Source of the DNA: an uncultured Oscillospiraceae bacterium | GTDB lineage: Bacteria; Bacillota; Clostridia; Oscillospirales; Ruminococcaceae | NCBI GenBank assembly: GCA_900547015.1 | Contig: URFD01000099.1 | Coordinates: 1-5,624, forward strand | Reading direction: 5' to 3' | Length of the DNA stretch: 5,624 nucleotides | In this document: positions 1 to 5,624 of the stretch, piece by piece | Position numbering within the stretch: the first letter of the stretch is position 1 | How the letters are laid out: each line of letters opens with the position of its first letter | Made by a program: the position numbers and the translations under genes | The notes under the pieces: model-generated | Databases searched by the model: none | Seen by the model: only the letters and a program-made list of their open reading frames with translations | Told to the model about the DNA's origin: nothing

Positions 1-402
1 CTATCGGTCCACAAAATCAGAGAACTTGTAGGAGTACAGCTTCGTCCGTACCTCCTCCGAGATTTCCCGAAAAATCTTCTGGAACTGGCAGCTCTTATCC
101 TTTTTCCTCGTACAGATATATTCCCCGGTCACACAACGGTTGAGCGTATATCTTCCTTCAATCGTTTCAATGACCTCGCCCAGCGAGATTTCATCCAGAG
201 CGCGCCCAATCTCATAGCCGCCTTGTGTTCCCTTAAAGGATTTGACAATCCCCGCTGCCACCAGCTTGCGCAGGATTTTCAGTGAAAAGCGCAGAGTTAC
301 CCCTGTCATCTCCGAGATTGTCTTGGCGTCCAAGCGCTTCTGGCTCTGTGCCAACACCTGAACAATTCTAATTGCATAGTCGGCTTCCAATGTAATATGC
401 AT
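1..402 (-). CDS. Rrf2-family winged-helix transcriptional regulator, possibly Fe-S binding
   Basis: A complete 133-residue cytosolic DNA-binding protein of normal Rrf2 length. The N-terminus (MHITLEADYAIRIVQVLA) is the family's first helix. The helix-turn-helix spans about residues 25-47 (DAKTISEMTGVTLRFSLKIL), and the wing follows at about 52-66 with the hallmark KGTQGGYEI. A dimerisation helix begins near residue 72 (ISLGEVIETIEG). Three cysteines at 90, 97 and 105 (C-X6-C-X7-C) lie where IscR, NsrR and RirA carry their [2Fe-2S] or [4Fe-4S] ligands, so cluster binding is plausible, although the spacing is not that of any of these. The ATG is supported by an AGAGGGTGA ribosome binding site just upstream and a consensus promoter about 75 bases away. 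The gene diverges from pepC. The effector and regulon are unknown; a role in iron-sulfur, redox or cysteine control would be inference from the family. The family call is secure, the subfamily is not. Confidence 0.93.
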   Translation of the reverse strand: MHITLEADYAIRIVQVLAQSQKRLDAKTISEMTGVTLRFSLKILRKLVAAGIVKSFKGTQGGYEIGRALDEISLGEVIETIEGRYTLNRCVTGEYICTRKKDKSCQFQKIFREISEEVRTKLYSYKFSDFVDR

Positions 403-475
403 CCGATCACCCTCTCGCTGCTGAAACCGAACCCGATGAGGGCTGCCCCATCCGAGTCCTATAACTTACCTTTTT

Positions 476-490
476 AGTATATAATACACT
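476..490. promoter_or_regulatory. Candidate operator over the Rrf2-gene -10 box
   Basis: AGTATATAATACACT is a 15-base near-palindrome: outside the central base, six of seven position pairs are complementary, with one mismatch (A479 against C487). It covers the -10 hexamer of the Rrf2 promoter, where bound protein would block RNA polymerase. Rrf2 regulators commonly autoregulate through such dyads, so self-repression is the natural reading. Part of the symmetry could simply come from an AT-rich -10 box, so the assignment is tentative. Confidence 0.45.
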
Positions 491-504
491 TCTTCGGATG
501 TCAA
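476..504 (-). promoter_or_regulatory. Sigma-A promoter of the Rrf2 gene
   Basis: Read on the minus strand, a perfect -35 hexamer TTGACA (504-499) is followed after exactly 17 bases by TATACT (481-476), which matches the -10 consensus at five of six positions. Transcription would begin near 469-470, giving a leader of about 67 bases before the ATG at 402. This is the best promoter in the window and predicts strong basal expression unless it is repressed. Confidence 0.85.
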
Positions 505-581
505 GATGGAAGATGTTTGCAGCTTCACACCCTTGACACAAAGGCAGCCGCTTTACTTTCCGATTCCTAACATTAAAATTA

Positions 582-600
582 TTTTGTAAAGTTCACAAAA
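582..600. promoter_or_regulatory. 19-bp inverted repeat upstream of the pepC promoter
   Basis: TTTTGTAAAGTTCACAAAA is symmetric around G591 with eight of nine arm pairs complementary; the only mismatch is A588 against C594. If transcription starts near 640, the site lies at about -58 to -40, a usual place for an activator or an upstream repressor site. It resembles a Rex box in its TTGT and ACAA ends but is three bases too short for that 18-bp site, and it lacks the central CG of a cre site. The binding protein is unknown. Confidence 0.45.
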
Positions 601-604
601 AAGA

Positions 605-629
605 TACCATTTTCGACAAATCCATGGTA
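605..629. promoter_or_regulatory. Inverted repeat spanning the pepC core promoter
   Basis: Perfect 6-base arms TACCAT (605-610) and ATGGTA (624-629) are separated by 13 bases. The right arm overlaps the extended -10 element, and the left arm sits where a -35 box would be. A dimeric repressor binding both arms would occlude the promoter. Six-base arms at this spacing can arise by chance, so this is only a candidate. Confidence 0.3.
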
Positions 630-633
630 CAAT
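625..633 (+). promoter_or_regulatory. Extended -10 promoter of pepC
   Basis: TGGTACAAT gives a TG dinucleotide one base before TACAAT (628-633), a five-of-six match to the -10 consensus in the extended -10 form. No good -35 hexamer lies 16-18 bases upstream (TACCAT is poor), which fits a promoter that relies on the TG motif or on an activator. The predicted start near 640 leaves a leader of about 44 bases. Confidence 0.6.
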
Positions 634-666
634 AAGGGCAACGGGTAAAGTACCTGCTAATTTTCA

Positions 667-686
667 AAAGGAGTGACTTGACTATG
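667..686 (+). promoter_or_regulatory. pepC ribosome binding site and start choice
   Basis: AAAGGAG at 667-673 precedes two in-frame candidate starts, TTG at 678 and ATG at 684. The spacings are 4 and 10 bases. The other strong sites in this window use 6 or 7 bases, and ATG is the stronger codon, so ATG at 684 is preferred; the TTG would add only two residues. Confidence 0.65.
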
Positions 687-2021
687 AACAAATCGATTTC
701 CCTGGAAGCCCTTCACCAGTTCGAGCAGAATTTTGATGCCAACCCCGCCAATGCGATTGCGATGAACGCTGTTGTCGCAAACGGAATCAACGCCTCTGCC
801 AGAAATTATGAGACAGAGCGCAAGATCACTCACGATTTTTCCATCCAGCTGGAGCAGGGAAAAATCACCAACCAGAAGAGCAGCGGACGCTGCTGGATGT
901 TTGCAGCCCTCAACTGCCTGCGTTTTGCGGTCATCAAAAAGCTGCATCTGGAAACCTTTGAGCTTTCCCAGAGCTATACCCTGTTTTATGATAAACTGGA
1001 AAAAGCAAACTACTTCCTCGAAAGCATTTTGGACACCCTCGAGGAACCAACCGAAGGCCGTCTGATTGCCCACCTGCTTTCCTCTCCTCTGGGAGACGGC
1101 GGTCAGTGGGATATGCTGTGCAGTCTGGTCAGCAAATACGGTCTGGTGCCAAAATCGGTCATGCCGGAAAGCAACTCCTCCTCCGCAACCGGTCAGATGG
1201 GCTCCTATATGACCGAAAAGCTGCGTGAATTTGCCTGCGTTCTGCGTAAGGCTCACCGGTCGGGCGCTTCGATGGACGAGCTGCGCGCTAAAAAAGACGA
1301 AATGATGTCCACCATCTACCGGATGCTCTGCATCAGCCTTGGCAAACCGCCAAAAACCTTCGACTTCGAGTGGCGCGACAAGGACGGAAACTTCTTCCGT
1401 GACTGCAACATGACTCCAAAATCCTTCTATGACAAATACATCGGCGTTGACCTGAACGATTACATCAGCCTCATCAACGCTCCAACCGACGACAAGCCGT
1501 TCTTCCGCAGCTACAGCGTGCGCTATCTGGGCAACGTTGCCGAGGGTCGTCCGGTCAAATATGTCAACCTCCCAATCGAGGAGCTGAAAAAAGCTGCCAT
1601 CGCTCAGATGCAGAACGGCGAACCGGTTTGGTTCGGCTGCGATGTCGGCAAGCGTTCCGGTCGTGAAGGCGGCATCATGGACCCTGAGCTGTACCAGCTG
1701 GAAAATCTGTTTGACACCACCTTCGGCATGACCAAGGGCGAGCGTCTGGATTACGGCCAGAGCCTGATGACCCATGCGATGGTATTCCAAGGGGTCAACC
1801 TCGACGAAAACGGTCAGCCAAACCGCTGGCGCGTTGAGAACAGCTGGGGCGATGACGCCGGCAAAGACGGCTACTATGTCATGAGTGACAAGTGGTTCGA
1901 CGAATATATGTATCAGGTCGTTGTCAACAAGAAATACCTCTCCGAGGAGATTCAGAAGATTTACGATTCCGAGCCGATTATGCTCGAGCCATGGGACCCA
2001 ATGGGCTCGCTGGCAAAATAG
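684..2021 (+). CDS. pepC: Aminopeptidase C (bleomycin hydrolase family, peptidase C1B)
   Basis: A complete 445-residue cytosolic papain-fold cysteine aminopeptidase that removes N-terminal residues from peptides; family members form hexameric barrels with the active sites inside. The catalytic set is intact: Gln64 (oxyanion hole) and Cys70 in NQKSSGRCWMFAALN, His364 in LMTHAMVF, and Asn386 in RVENSWGD. The C-terminus ends in EPWDPMGSLAK, the conserved arm that reaches into the active site in bleomycin hydrolase, so the protein is not truncated. There is no signal peptide or membrane segment. I chose the ATG at 684, 10 bases after AAAGGAG (667-673). An in-frame TTG at 678 is only 4 bases from that site and is less likely. 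The gene is monocistronic, with its own promoter and a terminator at 2059-2097, and is divergent from the Rrf2 regulator. Its likely role is peptide turnover for amino-acid supply. Confidence 0.95.
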   Translation: MNKSISLEALHQFEQNFDANPANAIAMNAVVANGINASARNYETERKITHDFSIQLEQGKITNQKSSGRCWMFAALNCLRFAVIKKLHLETFELSQSYTLFYDKLEKANYFLESILDTLEEPTEGRLIAHLLSSPLGDGGQWDMLCSLVSKYGLVPKSVMPESNSSSATGQMGSYMTEKLREFACVLRKAHRSGASMDELRAKKDEMMSTIYRMLCISLGKPPKTFDFEWRDKDGNFFRDCNMTPKSFYDKYIGVDLNDYISLINAPTDDKPFFRSYSVRYLGNVAEGRPVKYVNLPIEELKKAAIAQMQNGEPVWFGCDVGKRSGREGGIMDPELYQLENLFDTTFGMTKGERLDYGQSLMTHAMVFQGVNLDENGQPNRWRVENSWGDDAGKDGYYVMSDKWFDEYMYQVVVNKKYLSEEIQKIYDSEPIMLEPWDPMGSLAK

Positions 2022-2058
2022 CAATCCCAACAGCGGCAAGATTCTATCGTTGAAAAAC

Positions 2059-2097
2059 AAAAAAAGATGCAGACAACACTGTCTGCATCTTTTTTTC
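2059..2097. terminator. Bidirectional intrinsic terminator between pepC and the dnaG operon
   Basis: A perfect 11-bp stem (2065-2075 with 2080-2090, arm AGATGCAGACA) closes an ACAC loop. It is flanked by A's on the left and T's on the right, so the pairing extends to 17 bp (2059-2096). Each strand therefore reads as a stem followed by a U-tract. It lies 38 bases past the pepC stop and 18 bases past the acetyltransferase stop, so it can end transcription from both convergent units. Confidence 0.95.
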
Positions 2098-2114
2098 TGT
2101 CTTAATGAAGAGTC

Positions 2115-2654
2115 CTAGCAGCTTGCATCTGCCGACTGCAAAAATTCATTCCGCATCATGGAAAACATCACGCTGTCGTACACGACTCCGTGGTCCCGAA
2201 TGGCGCGGCGCAGCACGCCTTCTTGGACAAATCCCAGCTTGTGCAACAGGGCGCAGGAAGCAGTGTTGGGCGCAAGCACCGAAGCGGAAACAATATCATA
2301 CTCCCGTTCCCGGAACAGATACTCCAAAAAGGCGGTGAGTGCCTCGGTCATATATCCCTTGCGGGTATACTCCTCCCCGAGCCAATATGCCAAATCAACC
2401 GAGTTGACATCATAGCGCAGGTGGTCCTCGTCAATGTGAATTTTGCCAATCAGCTCATCGCTCTCGCGGAGCGCAATCGCAAAATCCTTCTGCTTTTCCA
2501 TCATCTGTCGGATATACTCCCGGGAACCCTCGCGGTCCATTCGATACATACACAGATAGCGCAGAACAAAGTCGGAGTTTGCCAGCGGGTCAAACCGGTC
2601 CAAATCGCTCATGCGCATCGGACGGATGAGAAGCCGTTCTGTTGTCAGCTGCAT
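2115..2654 (-). CDS. GNAT-family N-acetyltransferase (RimJ/RimL-like)
   Basis: A complete 179-residue acetyl-CoA-dependent acetyltransferase. The N-terminal TERLLIRPMRMSDLD is typical of the RimJ/RimL-type branch (Acetyltransf_3). The acetyl-CoA pyrophosphate-binding segment is at about residues 90-106 (YWLGEEYTRKGYMTEAL), and NTASCALLHKLGFVQEGVLR at 130-149 is the conserved C-terminal motif of this branch. The substrate may be a protein N-terminus or a small molecule and cannot be read from the sequence. The ATG has AGGAGG at 2667-2662 with a 7-base gap. It starts 29 bases after the rpoD stop with no terminator or clear promoter between, so it is probably the last gene of the dnaG-rpoD operon. 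A cysteine is its final residue. Family is firm; function is unknown. Confidence 0.92.
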   Translation of the reverse strand: MQLTTERLLIRPMRMSDLDRFDPLANSDFVLRYLCMYRMDREGSREYIRQMMEKQKDFAIALRESDELIGKIHIDEDHLRYDVNSVDLAYWLGEEYTRKGYMTEALTAFLEYLFREREYDIVSASVLAPNTASCALLHKLGFVQEGVLRRAIRDHGVVYDSVMFSMMRNEFLQSADASC

Positions 2655-2683
2655 TCCTTCTCCTCCTGTTCGGAAAATTCCCG

Positions 2684-3766
2684 TTAGTCCAAAAAGTCCT
2701 TGAGCTTCTTGCTGCGGCTTGGATGGCGCAGCTTTCTCAGTGCCTTTGCCTCAATCTGGCGGATACGCTCACGGGTAACATTGAACTCCTTGCCGACCTC
2801 CTCGAGGGTGCGGTTTCTGCCGTCCTCCAAACCAAAGCGCAGCTCCAGCACCTTTTTCTCTCTTGGGGTCAGGGTGGACAGAACATCCTCCAGCTGCTCC
2901 TTGAGCAGGGTGTGGGAGGCCGCATCTGCCGGAGCCGGAGCATCCGAGTCCTCGATGAAGTCGCCCAGATGGCTGTCCTCCTCCTCACCGATTGGGGTCT
3001 CCAGCGAAACCGGCTCCTGAGCCACCCTCATGATTTCGCGCACCTTATCGATTGGCATATCCAGCTCTTCTGCGATTTCCTCTGCTGTCGGGTCGTGTCC
3101 GTTTTTATGCAGCAGCTGGCTGGAAACCTTTTTCACCTTGTTGATGGTCTCCACCATGTGAACCGGGATTCGGATGGTTCTGGCCTGGTCTGCAATCGCA
3201 CGGGTGATTGCCTGACGAATCCACCAGGTCGCATAGGTCGAGAACTTAAAGCCCTTGGTGTGGTCAAATTTTTCCACTGCCTTAATCAGACCCAAGTTGC
3301 CCTCCTGAATCAGATCCAAAAACTGCATTCCGCGTCCCACATATCGTTTGGCGATGCTGACGACCAGACGCAGGTTTGCCTCCGAAAGTCTCTTTCTGGC
3401 ATAAGGGTCACCCTGTGCCATCCGCTCTGCCAGCTCGATTTCCTCCTCTGGTGTCAGCAGAGGCACTCTGCCGATCTCCTTCAGATAAACCTTGACCGGG
3501 TCATCGATGCTGATGCCCTCCACCGACAGCAGTGCGTCGTCGTCCTTGTCCGGGTCCAGATCCTTGCCATCCAGATCGGACAGGTCGATGTCGTCCACAA
3601 TGTCGATGTTCAGGGACTCGAGGGTGTCGTACAGCTTGTCCACCTTTTCTACATCGAAATCAAGCTGCTCAAGCGCATCGTTGATTTCCCGGGTGGTCAG
3701 CTTGCCGTTGGCTTTTCCGCTTTCAATCAGGCTGCGGATTACTGCCTTTTTGTCTTTTACTGCCAA
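2684..3766 (-). CDS. rpoD: RNA polymerase primary sigma factor RpoD (SigA)
   Basis: A complete 360-residue housekeeping sigma factor that directs RNA polymerase to -35/-10 promoters. A region 1.1-like domain occupies residues 1-55, followed by an acidic linker at 56-80. Region 1.2 is about 84-118 ([20 protein letters not shown]). Region 2 follows at about 121-203 with [12 protein letters not shown], the core-binding [18 protein letters not shown] and the -10 melting and recognition helix [16 protein letters not shown]. Region 3 is about 204-285, and region 4 ends with the -35-binding helix-turn-helix [20 protein letters not shown] at 321-340. There is no large non-conserved insert, as usual in Firmicutes. 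I chose the TTG start at 3766: AGGAGG lies 7 bases upstream, and the protein then begins with the AVKDKK expected of clostridial SigA. An upstream in-frame ATG at 3841 would lie inside dnaG and add 25 unrelated residues. One base separates it from the dnaG stop. Confidence 0.97.
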   Translation of the reverse strand: MAVKDKKAVIRSLIESGKANGKLTTREINDALEQLDFDVEKVDKLYDTLESLNIDIVDDIDLSDLDGKDLDPDKDDDALLSVEGISIDDPVKVYLKEIGRVPLLTPEEEIELAERMAQGDPYARKRLSEANLRLVVSIAKRYVGRGMQFLDLIQEGNLGLIKAVEKFDHTKGFKFSTYATWWIRQAITRAIADQARTIRIPVHMVETINKVKKVSSQLLHKNGHDPTAEEIAEELDMPIDKVREIMRVAQEPVSLETPIGEEEDSHLGDFIEDSDAPAPADAASHTLLKEQLEDVLSTLTPREKKVLELRFGLEDGRNRTLEEVGKEFNVTRERIRQIEAKALRKLRHPSRSKKLKDFLD

Positions 3767-3779
3767 ACTAACTCCTCCT
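3764..3779 (-). promoter_or_regulatory. rpoD ribosome binding site inside the dnaG end, with TTG start
   Basis: AGGAGG (3779-3774) is also the pair of arginine codons next to the end of DnaG. It lies 7 bases before TTG (3766-3764) and spans the dnaG TAG (3770-3768). A terminating DnaG ribosome would sit directly on the rpoD start region, so translational coupling is likely. TTG probably lowers initiation compared with ATG. Confidence 0.8.
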
Positions 3780-5534
3780 GTTTTTCTTTGCTGCCAGATG
3801 CTTGACATACTCTTCCAAAGCGTCGTCATCCATCTGTGCAACTTCCTGTTCGGTTTTCTCGTTCTTATGCTCCAGCAATATCCTTAGGTAATCGTTCAGC
3901 CCCTCCTCGTCGCACCGCTGGGACGGCGCACCGGCTAAGATTGCCGACACCCTTCCCATCTGTGAGGGAGACAGCACCGCGGAAAGCTCCATCATTTCCG
4001 GCGGCTTGCCCTCCTCCAGAATCTGTCCCATCGACCGGTAGATTTCCCGGTTGACATCGGTTACAAAATCCTGCTCCGAGATGCGGGCAGAAACGATTTT
4101 CCAGAAATCGGGATTTTTCATCAGGCAGTACAGGATGCCCTCCTCTGCCATGGCGTACCGCAGATTCACCTTGCGCTGAATGTCGTCCTTTGCCGCCGCC
4201 ATCCTGCCGATATACAAATCGGTGTCTCTGCGCTGGCGGCTGCGGTCGCGGGAAAGCGCCTGCTTGTCCAAGCTCTTGATCTGAGCGTGAATCGCCTGCG
4301 GTGCGATTTCCAGCTCATTTGCGACCTGCGTGAGATAGACCTCCCGCTCCACGGGATTGCGGATTCCCGCAAACAGCTTGCACGCTTCCTTGAGGAAGTT
4401 GACCTTTCCGTCTGCGGTACTGATATCAAATCGGGAACGAATCTTGCTCAGCTCAAATTCCAGTGCGTTGCTGCTGCCGTCCAGCATCATGGCAAACCGT
4501 TCCCTGCCATATTTTTGGATAAACTCATCCGGGTCCTTTGCCCCGGTCATCGAAAGGACGCTGACCTTGACTCCCACCTCGTCGAAGATATTGATGGCTC
4601 GCTTGGTGGCAGCTTGTCCCGGCCCGTCCGAGTCATAGGCCAGAATGACCTTGTCGGTATATTGTGAAATCAGCCGTGCCTGCTCATCGGTCAGCGCTGT
4701 ACCCAGCGTGGCGATGGCATTGTCAAACCCCGCCTGATGGATGGCGATAACATCCATGTACCCCTCCGCCAGAATCAATCCCGGCTGCTTGGAGGTCTTG
4801 GCAAAGTTCATGGCAAACAGGTTGCGGCTCTTTTTAAAGACCGGGGTGTCGCTGGTGTTGAGATATTTGGCACCCTGGTCGTCCAGCGCCCTGCCGCCAA
4901 AGCCCACCACATTTCCTCTCAGGTCGATGATGGGAAACATCACCCGGTTGCGGAATCGGTCGTAGACCGAACCGCGCTTGCTGTTCACTGCCACATTTGC
5001 CGCCACCATCTCCTCCTCGGTAAAGCCCTTGGATTTCAGATAGTCGCTCAGGACGCGCCATCCTTCCGGAGCGTAGCCCAAGCCAAAGTGGCGGATGATT
5101 TTGCGGTCACGGCCCCTGCGCGTCAGGTAGTCATACGCCTGCTTGCCCTGCTCGGACATCAGCTGTGCGTGGAAAAAACGTGCAGTCTCGCGGTTTATCT
5201 CCAGAATCCTCCGTCGCTGCACCGCTCGTTCATCCTCCTGCTGGCTGTCCGGAACGGTCAAGCCGCACTTTTCTGCTAAGAATCGGACTGCCTCCATATA
5301 TTCCAGATTCTCGATGCGTCGGATAAAGGTGATGACATCCCCTCCGGCTCCGCAGCCGAAGCAATAAAACGACTGCGTCTGTGGATAGACAAAGAAGGAC
5401 GGGGTCTTTTCCGAGTGAAACGGACACAGGCCGGACAGATTCCGTCCCTTCCTGCTCAATGGAACATAGCCCGAGATGATGCGCTCAATATCGCTGTACT
5501 GCTTGAGCTGCTGAATGAACAAATCATTTGGCAT
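3768..5534 (-). CDS. dnaG: DNA primase DnaG
   Basis: A complete 588-residue primase that makes RNA primers at the replication fork with the replicative helicase. The N-terminal CHC2 zinc-binding domain has its ligands at Cys37, His40, Cys58 and Cys61 ([11 protein letters not shown] and CFGCGAGGD). The RNA polymerase core follows (for example [20 protein letters not shown]). The TOPRIM fold carries the metal-binding acids Glu257 in AEGYMDV and Asp301 and Asp303 in YDSDGPGQ, then KDPDEF at 333-338. An Arg-rich linker near 432-445 leads to a helicase-binding domain from about 455 to the end. All key residues are present and the length matches Firmicutes primases. I chose the ATG at 5534, 6 bases after AAAGGAGG; in-frame ATGs at 5540 and 5558 are overlapped by or lie upstream of that site. 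It is the first gene of the dnaG-rpoD-GNAT operon within the window. Confidence 0.97.
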   Translation of the reverse strand: MPNDLFIQQLKQYSDIERIISGYVPLSRKGRNLSGLCPFHSEKTPSFFVYPQTQSFYCFGCGAGGDVITFIRRIENLEYMEAVRFLAEKCGLTVPDSQQEDERAVQRRRILEINRETARFFHAQLMSEQGKQAYDYLTRRGRDRKIIRHFGLGYAPEGWRVLSDYLKSKGFTEEEMVAANVAVNSKRGSVYDRFRNRVMFPIIDLRGNVVGFGGRALDDQGAKYLNTSDTPVFKKSRNLFAMNFAKTSKQPGLILAEGYMDVIAIHQAGFDNAIATLGTALTDEQARLISQYTDKVILAYDSDGPGQAATKRAINIFDEVGVKVSVLSMTGAKDPDEFIQKYGRERFAMMLDGSSNALEFELSKIRSRFDISTADGKVNFLKEACKLFAGIRNPVEREVYLTQVANELEIAPQAIHAQIKSLDKQALSRDRSRQRRDTDLYIGRMAAAKDDIQRKVNLRYAMAEEGILYCLMKNPDFWKIVSARISEQDFVTDVNREIYRSMGQILEEGKPPEMMELSAVLSPSQMGRVSAILAGAPSQRCDEEGLNDYLRILLEHKNEKTEQEVAQMDDDALEEYVKHLAAKKNRRS

Positions 5535-5573
5535 CTGCATCCTCCTTTCCATCGACAAGTCCTAATCAAACCG

Positions 5574-5591
5574 CTGTCAGGTCTCTGACAG
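5574..5591 (-). repeat. Perfect inverted repeat in the dnaG leader
   Basis: CTGTCAG and CTGACAG form a perfect 7-bp stem around a 4-base loop. It lies about 40 bases upstream of the dnaG start and would be transcribed early if the TATAAT at 5623-5618 is used. It could be an mRNA stability hairpin, an operator dyad or part of a weak plus-strand terminator, since a T5 run follows 9 bases later on that strand. Confidence 0.6.
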
Positions 5592-5617
5592 GCTGTGACA
5601 TTTTTCTTCTTCTACCT

Positions 5618-5623
5618 ATTATA
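5618..5623 (-). promoter_or_regulatory. Probable -10 box of the dnaG-rpoD operon
   Basis: A perfect TATAAT on the minus strand sits at the end of the window; its -35 partner would lie outside. A start near 5611 would give a leader of about 77 bases. It is suggested only by the hexamer and its position upstream of dnaG. Confidence 0.4.
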
Positions 5624-5624
5624 T

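Larger units (their letters stand above)
403..683. other. Divergent intergenic regulatory region between the Rrf2 gene and pepC
   Basis: This 281-bp stretch has no credible gene. It is AT-richer than its flanks and carries promoters for both neighbours plus three inverted repeats, each listed separately. Its Rrf2-side leader (about 403-469) contains a short imperfect hairpin at 435-452, with GATG and GGG arms, a 3-base loop and one bulged A, of doubtful importance. A perfect TTGACA hexamer at 533-538 on the plus strand has no convincing -10 box at a normal distance. Confidence 0.8.
5535..5624 (-). other. dnaG leader with hairpin and possible leader peptide
   Basis: This 90-base stretch holds, from upstream to downstream on the minus strand, a TATAAT box at the window edge, a perfect hairpin (5591-5585 with 5580-5574, 4-base loop) and the dnaG ribosome binding site AAAGGAGG (5548-5541). 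An 11-codon ORF (5601-5566, MSQPVRDLTAV then TGA) covers the hairpin but has only a weak purine-rich site before it. That frame also stays open to the window edge, so it could instead be the tail of an upstream gene; I cannot recognise it as one. The hairpin has no U-tract directly after it on the minus strand, so it is not an intrinsic terminator of upstream transcription. Confidence 0.5.

Noticed and set aside
533..559. TTGACA at 533-538 as a second pepC promoter
   Set aside because: The only -10-like sequence nearby is TACTTT after a 15-base spacer, a three-of-six match; the extended -10 at 625-633 is better placed.
582..600. Rex box or catabolite-responsive element upstream of pepC
   Set aside because: The half-site spacing is too short for Rex and the central CG of cre is absent, so the dyad is left unassigned.
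678..683. TTG at 678 as the pepC start
   Set aside because: It is only 4 bases from the Shine-Dalgarno, and the ATG two codons later is better spaced and a stronger start codon.
657..2060. A 467-codon minus-strand reading frame opposite pepC
   Set aside because: It is aligned codon-for-codon with pepC, resembles no known family, and is explained by codon bias; it also lacks its own ribosome binding site and would run into the pepC leader.
2655..2683. Terminator or promoter between rpoD and the acetyltransferase gene
   Set aside because: Only a tiny GGAA/TTCC inverted repeat is present, with no stable stem, U-tract or promoter hexamers.
2642..3805. A 387-codon plus-strand reading frame opposite rpoD
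   Set aside because: It is codon-aligned antisense of a universally conserved sigma factor, with Leu/Cys/Gln-rich low-information protein and no promoter or ribosome site.
3767..3841. An N-terminal extension of RpoD from the ATG at 3841
   Set aside because: The 25 added residues come from out-of-frame dnaG sequence and do not resemble a sigma factor; the TTG at 3766 has an ideal ribosome site.
5535..5558. Longer DnaG starting at 5558 (MSMERRMQ...)
   Set aside because: The strong AAAGGAGG would lie inside the coding region; the ATG at 5534 is spaced 6 bases from it and begins the conserved primase N-terminus.

Overview
This window looks like the chromosome of a low- to mid-GC Gram-positive bacterium of the class Clostridia, perhaps a gut member of the Oscillospirales. 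The reasons are the dnaG-rpoD order without rpsU, a short primary sigma factor (about 360 residues) without the large insert of proteobacterial RpoD, strong AGGAGG ribosome binding sites, consensus sigma-A promoters and a bleomycin-hydrolase-type PepC. The placement is inferred from gene content only; no species is claimed.

Layout. (1) 1-402, minus strand: a complete Rrf2-family regulator whose stop codon is the first three bases of the window. (2) 403-683: a 281-bp divergent intergenic region. It holds a textbook promoter for the Rrf2 gene with a near-palindrome over its -10 box. On the pepC side it holds an extended -10 promoter flanked by two inverted repeats. (3) 684-2021, plus strand: a complete C1B cysteine aminopeptidase (PepC). 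(4) 2022-2114: a strong bidirectional terminator between pepC and the convergent operon. (5) 5534 down to 2115, minus strand: a tight operon dnaG - rpoD - GNAT acetyltransferase. DnaG and RpoD are separated by one base and the GNAT gene follows rpoD after 29 bases. (6) 5535-5624: the dnaG leader, with a probable -10 box at the window edge, a perfect small hairpin and a possible 11-codon leader ORF.

How the genes work together. DnaG (replication primase) and RpoD (primary sigma factor) form the conserved macromolecular-synthesis pair, and their translation is probably coupled. The acetyltransferase is a passenger of unknown substrate that ends at the shared terminator. The Rrf2 regulator probably represses its own promoter and may also control pepC. 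I found no mobile element, CRISPR array, rRNA or tRNA. No obviously novel multi-gene system is visible; the most interesting material is the regulatory architecture of the two intergenic regions.
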